Shown here piece after piece: positions 35,524 to 47,342 of a stretch of DNA of 64,000 bases. The notes beneath the pieces were generated by a model, which worked only from the letters and a program-made list of their open reading frames with translations, was not told the origin of the DNA and made no database searches. The stretch lies in the NCBI RefSeq assembly GCF_003672135.1, contig NC_039509.1:15696663-15760662 (forward strand), written 5' to 3'. Numbering within the stretch: position 1 is the stretch's first letter; each line of letters opens with the position of its first letter. A program made the translations under genes and the position numbers. This DNA comes from Ooceraea biroi (Eukaryota; Arthropoda; Insecta; Hymenoptera; Formicidae).

Positions 35524-38500
35524 CTCGTATTATTCAGATCTATCGAAATCAGACTAGGTGCATCGGATTTTCCAAGGAATAAACGAATGCAAATACTTCC
35601 CTTGAATATTTTAAAGTCTTTTGTCAGTCTATATACATATATTTCTTACCTTGGGGAAAATCTTAACGCGATTCTTGGGCAACTCGTGACCATGAAAAGC
35701 GACAGCTCGTGCAATGCCGCGCACTGATCGAATCTGAAAACGGGCCAGAAATAAAGTGGCAAGCGTGAAAAGATTCGTTACACAATGGAAAGTGTTCATC
35801 ACGAAAAATATCGGTGAATTAGACCGCGAAAATGCCTACTGTTTTCAAGGCCGTGAATAAGATCACCGGCTGTGACGCCAAGATTTCTTCGGAGAAGAAA
35901 CCGGTTTCTATCTTCCGAAAGGAAGAGCGAACGTACGCGTGTTTTCGAAACACGCATTTACAAAGACGAATTTCGGGTAGCTGTCAAGCCGGCGTGATAA
36001 ATACCAAGCGAAAACATCGTTAGTTAAATGTTGCATTTTCGAAAGCACTTATTACCGATTCTATGATTACCATTACGTCTCATGCGCGCACATTACACGG
36101 AAAATTACGTGCGTCCGGTTAATCTTCCAGATACGAGCGGTGCGTTCGAAAAGAACAGCGCGCATCGTGTAAGAGCATCTCATTTTGTCACGAGGACGAT
36201 AATATTTTTCATATTGTTATATAATTCGGGCACCGGAATATGTATCATCGCCATTGTTGTCGCAGCTCGGCGATGCATGCCGAGCTTTTCCCCGTGACGC
36301 TTGCCCGGTTTCATTGCGATACCGGTTATTAGAGAGCGTACACGATGCGTCGAAGGAAAATCGACTCGATCCTGGCGGCATGGCGGTACGCACGGAGGAG
36401 GAGGAGGACGACGATTATCCTTCGATTTGGGCGAAAGTAATGGCAAGCTGGCGCATGGCGCCGGGAGAAAGTGATGGGGTTCCGCCTGCCTCTTCGTTCT
36501 CTTCACGTCGATTCACGCGGAATTCGAGATCCCGAGCTGCTGCGTGCGGATCGCAGGCGAGGAAAAGGATGTGGTCAGACGAGAGAGAAGCGATCCGTGT
36601 GGGTGCTTGCACGTGAGAGCTTTCACTGACAGCTGGAAACGGACGCGTCTTCAGACGATCGGTGGCGCAGTCAGAACGTGACCATGATTGATCGTCGTTG
36701 TCAGTAAATTAGATGATAAATCGCGGATCGCAGAAGTTGTTATTAGCTTGATCTCGTGAGTCAGCTAATGCGACGTGACAGCTCGAGGAAACGCGAATCT
36801 CTGGTGAAATTATAATTGGAAGGGAGAAGATATCGGGATCTCTTAAAAAAGAAAAGGAAAACTTGATGTGTCATGTGTCGTATTGATTCACGCAGAGTTT
36901 TCGTTATCGAGATTGCAGTTCGATCTTATGCTGTAAAGCATCTATTTCAGCATGGAGGGTAGCAAATTTCCCATATTATAGCGTGTTTCGCTGCTTCGTG
37001 GTGCATGATGGAAGGAAAAATCGACGTCAGAAATTGGGAATTACAAAGACCGGTGGGGGTGAGAGCGATCGCGTTATGGTAATCGAATACTTTCACGGTG
37101 AAATTCACCGCGCGCGACAGATTCGCGTGCGTTAACGACGGTGTTTCGAGGCAACGTCAAAGAAACTCAGGGACGAAGGAAACGAACGAGGCGAACAAAA
37201 GGCATCGGGAGACTTCGGGAACGGTGTGAGCAGCGATTCGTAACTTCCGCCGGTGTGCCGGGGCGCCGGGTGGCACCGCGTGAACGTGAACTTCACACTG
37301 TCGTGCACGCAAGAGGTACACTTTCACTCCTAGTGGATCCACGCGACGGAGAGCCAATGACCTACTAACACATCGAACCGTTCAGCTCGCAGCTGCCATC
37401 TCGGTGGTCCGGCAAGGCCGTCCACCGGAGATTATCCAACGAACAATTATATCCTCCATCCCTGCTTCTCTTCTGAACATTTCCGACGTTTTGAAAGTCC
37501 GGTTTCTTTGTACCAAATCTAAAGGAACAATTAATCAATGTTAACCGAACTTGTCTCTCATGACTCTCAGAAAAGCGGTCTTCGAAAAGATTTAACTGGG
37601 ACAGAGATTATCTGTTTATTGTATCTTTCCGCTTGCATAAAGACCCGTGGATTCAATAACGTGATATTTTCATTTCTTTATTATCAAAGCATATTCATAT
37701 TCGTAAGATTCTAAGCGATTAGAATTATGCAAGTTGGAGATCCACAAATTTTTGCAGCTGTAAAGATGCTAATAGGTGAGAGAACCTCGTTATAAAGCTT
37801 CGCGACTGACACGTTTTCTCCCGCTAATGCCGCTCAGGGACGATAATTTCATTCGCGACAGCGACGCCGGCGGGATTTAAACGCTTACGGTGAATCTTCT
37901 ATATCGTATAAACAGCGCGTTGTTCGGTTCCGGGTGGACTTCTTTACTTTCACTCGTTACGAAGGATCGTGACGCAAACTGGATTTCGTCTCGTGGCGCC
38001 GAGAGGAATTCACGGGCCTCGAGGAAGTTGTTTTCCACTTTGCTGCGTTGCCTCCAAGGCTTCCGTTACATTATACAGTGATGTACTCATTTACAGTAAT
38101 TCTGTGTCGCGAATTATACTATAATTGATGAAATTTACTACAAATGATAGCAACTTTATGAGGAAAACGCATAGATGACACATAGAAATTTACCAATTTA
38201 ATGCGTTTAAATTGTAAACAAATCTCTTGAACAAGTTATTGATATATTTTACATTTGATTCTTGTTTCTCTCTCTTTCTTTCTCTCTATAATATGCTCTG
38301 TGTAATGCTTGCTTTTATATCAGCATTATGCCTCGTTTTACAGTAGCGATACTCAAGAACAAGTTCTCTCTCGTGCCAAAAGAAAGTTCTTCTTCGACTC
38401 CCCGCGAAACAGCTACCGATAATTACGGACACGAGTGCCGTGGTATTCCTCGTGGTCAAACCAGAATCCTCGACAATTCCACCGTTTCAACCAGTCCAAG

Positions 38501-38680
38501 CGATGCACATTTCCTTTCGCTAGGAATCGGGCGCTCGAATGGCGCTCGATGATGATCAACGACTCGTGAAACTCGGCGCGAGGAGAAAATCCGGCTGGAT
38601 CGCATAGTGACGGATTGTCAGAGGATTCTAGTATCGTCGTACATAGAAAGACCACAGACTTGTTTCGCTTTAGCGAACAC
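35524..38680. other. Intergenic with CpG-rich segments
   Basis: Contains an exon-like segment on the minus strand (35650-35733, listed separately) and moderately GC-rich stretches at about 36.1-37.4 kb with overlapping open frames on both strands. One frame near 36.38 kb begins with a GAG/GAC run giving an acidic stretch. No gene can be assembled. Confidence 0.4.
35650..35733 (-). other. Exon-like segment, minus strand, product unknown
   Basis: On the complement, an acceptor cgttttcag is followed by exactly 84 nt and then an excellent donor CCCAAG|GTAAGAA. In phase 0 it contains GIARAVAFHGHELPKNRVKI, but a second frame is also open. No upstream or downstream partner exon was found, and the TTAA element begins only 130 bp away on the downstream side. 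Confidence 0.25.
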
Positions 38681-38780
38681 GTACACTAAGGTGCATTGAT
38701 TCGCGTGGTAGCAAATATTTATATTAATATTAATAAATATATATATTCGCTACCACGCGAATTAATGCACCTTAGCGTAC
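38681..38780. repeat. 100-bp near-perfect hairpin
   Basis: Left arm GTACACTAAGGTGCATTGAT onward pairs with the right arm ending ATTAATGCACCTTAGCGTAC, giving a stem of about 45 bp with an AT-rich tip. It is either a very short MITE or, if transcribed, a microRNA-precursor-sized hairpin. Confidence 0.8.
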
Positions 38781-38856
38781 ATTCAGAATTTCTAACTGAA
38801 GTAAAAAGTATGAATAAAACACACGTTTTACTGTAAAACTCCAGTGTGTGTATGTA

Positions 38857-39796
38857 CCCAGATAGCCAAGTCTGCCGAAAGCAGATGATGCTAACTATCT
38901 GCTATCAACTATTGCCAGCCAAAAGACAACAAATTTGATACAGAAGTTGTTATTAACGATTAATTCGACAAATTGGTGCCAGAAATGTAACAGAGCTTGC
39001 TCACAAAATCTAAGAACAGATTGGCGGCAGAAACCGAGCAAGATTTGCGCGCGCGGAATCTATCGGCAGATTGGCAGCAGAAACCGAGCAAGATCTGCGC
39101 GCGCGGAATCTAACAGCAGATTGGCAGCAGAAACCGAACAGGATCTGCAGCTTTTGACAGTATTCAAATTTACACGGCTATGAACATGTGTTTTCGCTCC
39201 GCACCGCTATGCGGTGCACACGTCGAGTTCTTACTCGATGTTAAGATTTAGCCTAACAGTTATATAAGTTAATATACGCGCCTTGGCATGATAATATTAA
39301 TTTTTCTGAAAACTTTTGCACTTGCGGCACAGAGGCTCCCATGGACAACGTCCATGTAGTTCACGCACGCCACAAGCATCTGAAGTTCGAAAGCAAAATT
39401 CGGACTTCAGATTAGAATAAATTAACAATAAGAGAGAGATTATGCAACGAACTGTCAGAAAGACACATCAAGCCAAATGTACTTTAATTTAACAAACAAA
39501 CAAATGCGTTCTTTTAACAATTTATAGCGTGTTAAAAGTAAACACATGCTTTAATATATCGTAAATATGAATGGCCAAAAGCTGCAGATTCTGTTCGGTT
39601 TCCGCTGTCAATCTGCCGTCAAATGTTAACAGATCCTGCTCGGTTTCTGCCGCCAATCTGCTGTCAGAGTCTGTTAGCAGGCTCTGCTGGCAGATCACTA
39701 TCCTAACGCGGACATAACGGATGCCAATTTGCTATCAACTTCTGCAGTAATCTGTTGCCAATCTGCTGGCAGATTGCACACATTTTGCTTGCTGGG
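38857..39796. mobile_element. 940-bp CCCAG-terminated element with subterminal repeats
   Basis: Left end CCCAGATAGCCAAG and right end complement CCCAGCAAGCAAAA are related, with TA outside both. Inside the left half a 50-bp unit starting CAGATTGGC repeats at 39017, 39067 and 39117. Its core GGCAGCAGAAACCGAGCAAG recurs in opposite orientation in the right half (about 39590-39665). No transposase is encoded; one 82-codon frame spans the repeats. The termini resemble those of the 11800-12541 element (CCCAGGCAGCA). It sits about 150 bp before the acceptor of the protease's first coding exon. Confidence 0.6.
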
Positions 39797-39951
39797 TATG
39801 TTTGTATGTTTGTAGTGTGCTTTCTCTGCGACAATCCTGTACCTACCAAGTTCCCTATCTCTTGTTCCACAAAAATCTTCAAATTTGACAAGCGTACACT
39901 TTGCCATTATTTCACAGCGGTAACTTCTACATTCTGATTCTCAGTGATACG

Positions 39952-42900
39952 ATGGGTACATCGAGGCCGCATCATTGGCTTCTCGCTGCAGTTGTCCTGA
40001 GTCTTTCTTCAAGCTTGGTGACGAGCGAGACGCAACAGCAACTGGTGCAACAGCAGCTGGTGCAACAGAGTTTTGACTCCTCGGCCGTCGACGCAAGAAG
40101 AGGCGAGACGAATCGCACGGGAGTGGCGGCAATTCGCCGGCGAAGATACGTACGATTTTCCACGGGTCCCGCCGCGTACCTCTTCGAGAGTGGCGGTCCG
40201 CCACCCCTCGGAAGAAACCTCGGGTCGCACCCGGCAGCGCGTTTCGCTCCGCAGGTCCAGTTCCCCGGCTCGTGGAGACAGCACAAATCTCTCTGGAGGA
40301 GCCCCGTAACCGGCGATTACAACAGGCCGGTGATGTCCCATCGGACTCCGCGACTGATATTCCGCGACAATGACTTCCTGCCGCCGGTCGGAGGCGGCGC
40401 GTCCTTCTTCCAGCAATCCAACCAGCTACCAGACTTCGAGGATGATGTCAGAGGTAAGATTCTCTCCTTTCCATTCCTTTTCATATTAATGATAGTGCGG
40501 TTTTTAATGTTGTAGTAGTTACTTTCTTTACTTTCTTTACTTTCTGCTCTTCGCACGCGTAACATTAATGTAACATTGTTTCTGTGTGGATTTAGGATAT
40601 TGTCTTCTTCATACGCGAATGTGATTTTCATCGTGATTGTTATCGGAATGAAACGTATTACTCTGCAGAAAACAAGACTTTCCATCTTCGATCCCCGATA
40701 ATTGCACTTTTCCAGAGGAACATCTCGTTTTCGTTTCAGATCACCGGAAGCAGACGCCGGACGATTATCCCAGACTGGAGACAGGTACGTGCGGATGCGG
40801 AAATTCAGTGGTTAGTCTTAAGACTGTCGCTTAACAGGAATCGAACTTCCGATTCCTCCCAAGTGCGCGGTTTCTTCTTGAAGAGTTTTATAATCGTCGC
40901 AGCAATCACGTTTCTCGCGTGCTCGTAAAAATCGGACGATTAGTCGCGCAATGTCCTGCAGTGTCCCGCTTTGTAACGGCCGTGGCGCGCGAAACTTATT
41001 TCCACCACAGTCGAGACAACTTCCGTCGAACCCGGGGACACGGAAATCATTACGACATCACCGACGTCACGCTTTGCTGCCGGATGCTAGATCGTCGTCA
41101 TGCCGTCAGGCTGGTACCGAGCCCTTTTACGATTTCCCAAACGCCCCTCCAGACGGAATTCGTCGGGGAGAAATGATCGGTATTATCACGTCGATGCTTT
41201 TTCCCTCGATCTTATTGCCTCGGACATTTTTACCATGATGGATTTCAGTAGTACCTAATACTTAATTTCTCGCTATATTTTGCGTTTTGTTTTGACTGGG
41301 CTTGCTAAATCGGAATACGATTGCATGACGATATATCGCAATAATTTTATAATTGTACTGTTATAAATATTAATATGAATTAATCAAACATTACATATGT
41401 GTACATATAATTTAACTTTTGTTCTCGTATGCGATCGTATTCTGATTTCAAATCTGCCTTGGATGCTAATTTATATTATTTCACTTAGCTTTAATTTATT
41501 TCACTTGGCTGTTTCGAAGTTAGACTTGGAGTAATCATCAAAGTAAGAGCGGCAGCGTCGCATTTGCTTCTTCTATTATATCATTGATAATTACAGTGAT
41601 TGAGTATTAATAACGATATAATCAAACCTTTGATTGACAAGATTTGTATTCTGTAAAAAATCTCATTTGTCTAATGTTTTATTAATAGAAATTGTGTTAG
41701 AACTGCGTGCGCACAACTAATACCACATTTTAACATATGAATAACCGTCAATAATTACATATTCTAATAATAATTATTATTTAAGAGTCGCATTAATATT
41801 TAAGAACAAGTCCAAATACGGAGCGTCGAAGCGTCGCATTTTAGCAACACAAGTAATGAAAATCGAAAGCGACTAAAACGAATTGCGCAGTCTAACAAGT
41901 ACAAAGATCGAGATTACGGCAACCAAGAACGATACGCGTTTCTTCGAACTCCGGAAGTGCGGCCGCGAGTAACCGGAGTAACGTGACAGTCGCACGCGAG
42001 ACGATCGTAACTTGACAGTCCGCGCAAGACAAGGATTTCCATATTTTCTGCAGAGACGCGCCAACAAAAAAGACCGCTGTGGAAAGGCGACGATACATTG
42101 TGCGCGGACGGACGGAGCTGCGAATTTTTTCTAATGTGCTGGATGACTGCTGGCCTATTGGACGGCAGCTGCGGCGGCATTATGTACGCGTGTTGTCAAC
42201 GGAAAGACTCTAAAGCCCTCACTGATTATAATCTGATCGAGTCGCCTAGAGATCAGTCACGGCCGCTTCCGCTGGATTTGTACACGGAGACCGTCAGCGA
42301 CGATCGTAAGTCCTTCCTTCGAAAAGCATGCCCTCCAAGCATGTCCTGCGGCACTGCACTTGCAAGCATGAGTTCTCTTTCCTTTGTCTCTTTCCTCTTC
42401 TTGCCTTCTCGATCTCCCTCGCTCTTCTTTCTTCTTTTCCCCTTTTTCTTCTCTCTTTCGTCCCGACTATTTGACTATTTCACAACCCCGTGCATTTGCA
42501 TGTACCCCAAGCATGCATCTTCACTTCCTTTCGCAACGTCTTCGTCCCAAGAAATTGAAGAAAGAATTTTCCTGCATGTCTTCTTCTTTTTTCGTGAAAT
42601 CGCAATCCTCTCTTCTTCAAACCTTTTCTCTTTTTATCCCTCTTTCTTAATTTGCATGTATGATGCATGCCAAAACATGTTAGACGAATCTGCGCAAGTT
42701 TCTATCTTCCCGTGCATGTCTGCCCGGCGATTATTCTTATCGATGTACCGTAACGTCGTGTTTCTGCACAATATCCGCCCGACATCCTCATAAACGCCTG
42801 ATAACGACTGCAACATCCTCGATCATGGTCTCTTTGTATCTTTTGTTTTTTTTTGTCGCGACGGGAAAATTATTTAGTTGAACGTGGACGTCCACTGGAA

Positions 42901-45016
42901 CGTGTAATCGAAGGTGCGTGTAATCCTCGATGAGCTGCGATGAACGAAGAGATGCACGAGATACGCTATTAACGAGTATCACCGTATTACTCCAAGTCCA
43001 ATTTCGACGGTACGCAAACGAGCAGAAAGAGACACTCGCGTCGATTACTTCACGCTTTCAACAGCGCGGTTCAGCTCCAAAGGCGTTGAGATTGTGACTA
43101 TATTTGTGCGCCGTTGCGCGTATTGTAATCGCAGGTTGCGGCACAGCTGGGATTGCCAGAGACATTCCGCGTGTGCGGAGTGATCCAGGATTTTTGTAAC
43201 GTTTCATTTCTCCCGCGAGATATCTAAATAGTTGTTTCTTCTTTTTTTTTCTAACTGTTACACCACATAACTAATACACAAGTATACAACGGTAACTATT
43301 ACACAAGTATTACATTATTCCGACTACTACCGAACCCACGAGATTTCTCTTGTTCCACTGGGTTGATTCGTTTAATTCACGGCTCGTATTTCGAAAAGGC
43401 AAATTTGGCAATACCAGACTTGGTCGCGTCAGATAATAATTAAACCTGACCGTCGCGCTAATTACAATTGCTAGCGAATCCAGACAATTGCGTTTTGCAG
43501 GTTGCGGCATACCGGTTGTCTCAAAGCAAATCGCGCAAAGAAGGATCGTCGGCGGCGACGAAGCGGGTTTCGGCAGTTTCCCGTGGCAGGTCAGATAATC
43601 GGCGATAGCACGAATTCATGGTCTGAATTTCGAAATTGTCATTGATAAAATTCTTTCTCGCTTGACAGGCTTACATACGAATCGGTTCCAGCAGATGCGG
43701 TGGCACGTTGGTCAATCGGTTCCACGTTGTCACCGCTGGACACTGCGTTGCAAAGTGAGTCGAAAGCTACATATTTGTTGTATATTCATATTTTATATGT
43801 ACATATAAATTCTATTAATTAATAATTTTAGGCATTAATATTAGTGTCTAAATTGTTCATCGAATAATTTAAATGCGGATATATCATTAATTAATATTAT
43901 CTATATAACAAATATAGATAATATTATCAATTATATTATCGATATAATATTAATTTAATTAAATTAAAAAAAATAAAAAAGTAAAGATTCTTTGTCAAAA
44001 TACTAAATGAACTTCTAAAACTCTAGAGCATCCGCGCGACAAGTTCAGGTCACTCTGGGTGATTACGTGGTCAACTCTGCGAGTGAGTCTCTACCAGCTT
44101 ATACTTTTGGTGTTCGAGAGATCAGAGTTCATCCGTACTTTAAGTTCACGCCGCAAGCAGATAGGTGCGTTCGCTTCTCACAATGATATAATAATTAATC
44201 TACTGGAAACATATCAAACATTAAAATTCGAGTTGTTGTAAGTGTTGAGCTCAATTTCTATTGGTTTTCTATGTTCGATCATTTATTAGATTCGACGTGG
44301 CTGTGCTTCGGTTGGACCGACCGGTTCATTACATGCCGCATATAGCGCCCATATGTTTACCAGAGAAAAACGAAGATTTCCTGGGACAATACGGCTGGGC
44401 CGCCGGATGGGGTGCTTTGCAAGCAGGTATAATACATATTATAATAAATGAAGACTACAATTGCGAAAAAGAAGAGTAAAATATCATTCAATTAAACATT
44501 AATTCGTTTAAAAATCAAGTCTCATTAACATGTCATTCCTGCCAGCTGTTCTTCTCACAACTTGTTTTATCCAGGCTCCAGATTGCGACCCAAGACGTTG
44601 CAAGCGGTGGATGTGCCCGTAATCGATAATCGCGTCTGTGAGCGGTGGCATCGGTCCAATGGCATCAACGTCGTCATTTACGACGAAATGATGTGCGCCG
44701 GTTACCGCAGCGGCGGCAAGGACTCATGTCAGGTAAGAAACGGTTTCGTCATCGTGGGCGCGTACTGTTTGAACGATGAATCGTCGTCCACCTTTTCACG
44801 TTCTACCTCTTAACACGCTTTGCGCCTTCTCGGGAATACCAGCCATTTAACTTTCAGGGCGACAGCGGCGGCCCGTTGATGCTGGAGAAAACAGGTCGCT
44901 GGTACCTGATCGGCATCGTCTCCGCTGGTTATTCCTGCGCGCAGCCGGGTCAACCGGGAATCTATCATCGCGTGGCGAAGACCGTCGACTGGATCACATA
45001 CGTCATCAACTCGTAG
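39952..45016 (+). CDS. Secreted trypsin-like serine protease with N-terminal disulfide knot, 9 exons, 521 aa
   Basis: Predicted extracellular zymogen. Exons 39952-40453, 40740-40784, 42054-42305, 43501-43589, 43669-43754, 44027-44164, 44290-44426, 44575-44732 and 44858-45016 join in phase. Signal peptide: residues 1 to about 25. A Gln-, Arg- and Pro-rich linker follows. A six-cysteine knot at 199-230 (C-x5-C-x5-C-x10-C-x6-CC) recalls clip and Stubble-type domains. The protease domain starts after Arg281 at IVGG. The triad is complete: His321 (TAGHC, Gly instead of the usual Ala), Asp373 (DVAVL), Ser472 (GDSGGP). Asp466, six before the Ser, predicts cleavage after Arg/Lys. Cys268 can tether the light chain after activation. 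It resembles Drosophila CG8170-type proteases; the exact ortholog is not certain. The acceptor at 39944 shows that a 5' UTR exon exists upstream. AATAAA at 45536 is the likely polyadenylation signal. Confidence 0.92.
42326..42718 (+). promoter_or_regulatory. Cluster of GCAUG / UGCAUG motifs in protease intron
   Basis: The intron after the knot exon contains TGCATG at 42497, 42572, 42653, 42664 and 42713, plus GCATG at 42326, 42339, 42366 and 42511: nine sites in about 390 bp in an otherwise CT-rich tract. (U)GCAUG is the binding site of Rbfox-family splicing factors, which usually promote inclusion of the exon just upstream. Confidence 0.55.
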
Positions 45017-47342
45017 CGCGCCATCGATCGCAGGAGAATCATCCCCCCAGGAGAGTCCTGAGAATGCTTCTGCCGAGCTGCGAACTTTGCATGACACAAA
45101 GTTCGAGCATCATCCCTCGTGCCGAGGACAATTTCGGGATCTTGCACACGAAGAGTCAAGAATCAAGTGATAAGAGCGTAAAAATGGAAGAATCTAACGG
45201 GAAGATCATTTAAACGACTTTTCAAGAGAAGGACTAACGTGATTATAGCCATGTTTTACTTTACGAGAATGTGAAAGTTATTTAGGTAAAACTTGCGTCG
45301 CGGGAGACTCGTCGTAAAAGTTCAGCGCGTTTGTCGACGCGACTTCATATCGACTTCTCGTCGATATCGCTTTAGAGAATGAATAGATTCGACGTTCCCT
45401 ATTAAATGTAATGTGGTATTACATATAGATATCTTCATTGACACAAGCGGGTGGCGCAAGTGTGTTGTAATTTTATCGACGTGAATGCATTGTAAATTAA
45501 GCGTGTATGATATATGGACGCATGGATTTGCGCTTAATAAATACTCCGTTTTTGACTTCATCACTGTTGATTGACTTTTCTCTTTAATATCGCAGAACAA
45601 TAAATTAATAAAAATTAATTTATAATTAAATCGAGAGAACAATAAGTATAAACAGTATTTACATTAAAAACATATTTTATTTGACAACTGCTACTTGTTA
45701 ACACAAGCTATAACATCGCGCGTACATTGACGCGATTAAGTATCTATTTCCGTTGCGCACATATCCCGTAAGTACACATATTTATCTCGACATAATTACT
45801 TTAACAATACGTATCGGCTGCGACGAAAAGTGACAAGACTAGCTTATCGCTATGACCTTAGTCTATTTTAACATCGCAAAGTAATCAAGGTAACTATTAC
45901 ATTACATATAATACGTAATACGCATTTCGGCAGCCACCAGTCCCTTCGCATCGCGTCACACATCGTCCCCTTTTTATTGATCAACTTTCCCAATGTGGAA
46001 TGATTTACGAGATGAGCGGTCGACAACGACCACAAATGTGTGTAATTGTGTGTCAATTATAATTGTCAGAAGTCGAATCTCATCGCTCATCGTAAAATGC
46101 AACGCGCGTAAAATTGTTAATTGTGCTGCTCGAATAAATACATGCGAATCAAACTCGGGGATAGGAAAAATGCGCCGAGAGACGAGCCGGGGTGCTCGGG
46201 GAGTAGCGGTTAGCCAACATTAATTTTCGTTCTAGCTAAATGTACTTTGGAGGATTAAGTTGCGAGACCACTCAAGCAATCGTTTTAACCGCCGCGATAA
46301 AAGACGGTATCATCGCGTCGAGTTGCTTTCGAGACTCTCGCACCGCTTTAAGATTCTGTGGTAACGCCAGAATCGTGTCTACGTGCATCTTAAAATCTAC
46401 TGTGTTCCGCACACGGAGAATTCTGCTTCGAGCGGAATTAATATACAATTTTCCGTTTTCTAAGATAAATAACAATAATACTTTCTCGAGAGAGTCGTTC
46501 TCAAATACTATGAGAAGGAAGAGAAAGAGGACGAGGACAAAGGAGGACTGGGTCAAAAGGGACCCTGGCTTGAATCGATAAATAAGAATAAGCCGAAGCT
46601 GGAACGGCACAGTCAAGAGAGAGAAGTTATATATACATATATATCTGTACACACACACACACACACAAGAAGAATTAATGTTTAATTAATATGTAATTTA
46701 AACACGAGCACATTGCTAATATCTACATAACTCTGATGCTTATAAATTATACATTAATTAAATATCAATTCTCTAAAAACGGGAAAGAAACTGCTCTACG
46801 AGAAAACAGTGAAATAATCGAATAAAATCAATTATATAGAGATCGTTAATACAATGACCTAGCTAGTACAATGATCGAACAGCTGCATGGTGTGTGCTGC
46901 ATGGTTCTAACATTCGGCTTATTCACATCACTCACATGGCTTAAGTAACGTTGTAAGTCATCAATAGTGCGGCAGACTAAATGCATCGGTTCAGAATTCG
47001 CCTGATCGGGAGATCAAATCGGCCGTCGTTCATTCCTGATAATATACATTTGATGACAATCAAGTATGTCTTGAATATCACAAGTACCGGACATGCAGGG
47101 AGAGCTTGTCACAGATCGAGATTACAAGGGCATCCGGTATCGAAAAGTGCTTCTTAAGTTACTTCTTTGCGTCACAATGGTCATGCTTCACCCTAAATGC
47201 GCCCATTTGCATTGGAGGTTGCGGAGAGGCTGTATATCGCGGGGGAAATACACCCTCCAGTAATACTCTGAATTAATTAGTCGTTTGACCGATTCTAAGA
47301 TACTCAGCTACCTCTCGATCGATCTTTCGTGCGCTTCGATCC
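45017..47342. other. Convergent 3' region between protease and P5B ATPase
   Basis: The two genes converge here. The plus-strand protease 3' UTR probably ends near the AATAAA at 45536-45541. The minus-strand ATPase 3' UTR lies somewhere in 46.2-47.3 kb. A TA/CA microsatellite lies at 46628-46669. A 130-codon minus-strand frame at 46272-46664 is hydrophobic low-complexity and not family-like. Confidence 0.45.
46628..46669. repeat. TA / CA microsatellite
   Basis: A TATATAC run followed by (AC)n. Confidence 0.9.

Noticed and set aside
38935..39183. 82-codon frame across the 50-bp repeats
   Set aside because: It is repetitive because the DNA is repetitive; the frame is explained by the 50-bp units of the CCCAG element and not by a gene.
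40840..40865. tRNA T-arm-like sequence near a GTTCGA-type motif
   Set aside because: It forms only a simple 8-bp hairpin (AGGAATCG / CGATTCCT); no D-arm, anticodon arm or acceptor stem fits around it.
42098..42793. Single 231-codon frame read through the knot exon
   Set aside because: Only the part up to 42305 is coding; a good donor (GTAAGT) follows and the remainder is CT-rich intron.
46272..46664. 130-codon minus-strand hydrophobic frame
   Set aside because: Low-complexity start from a microsatellite, located in the probable 3' UTR of the ATPase gene; no membrane-protein family recognised.
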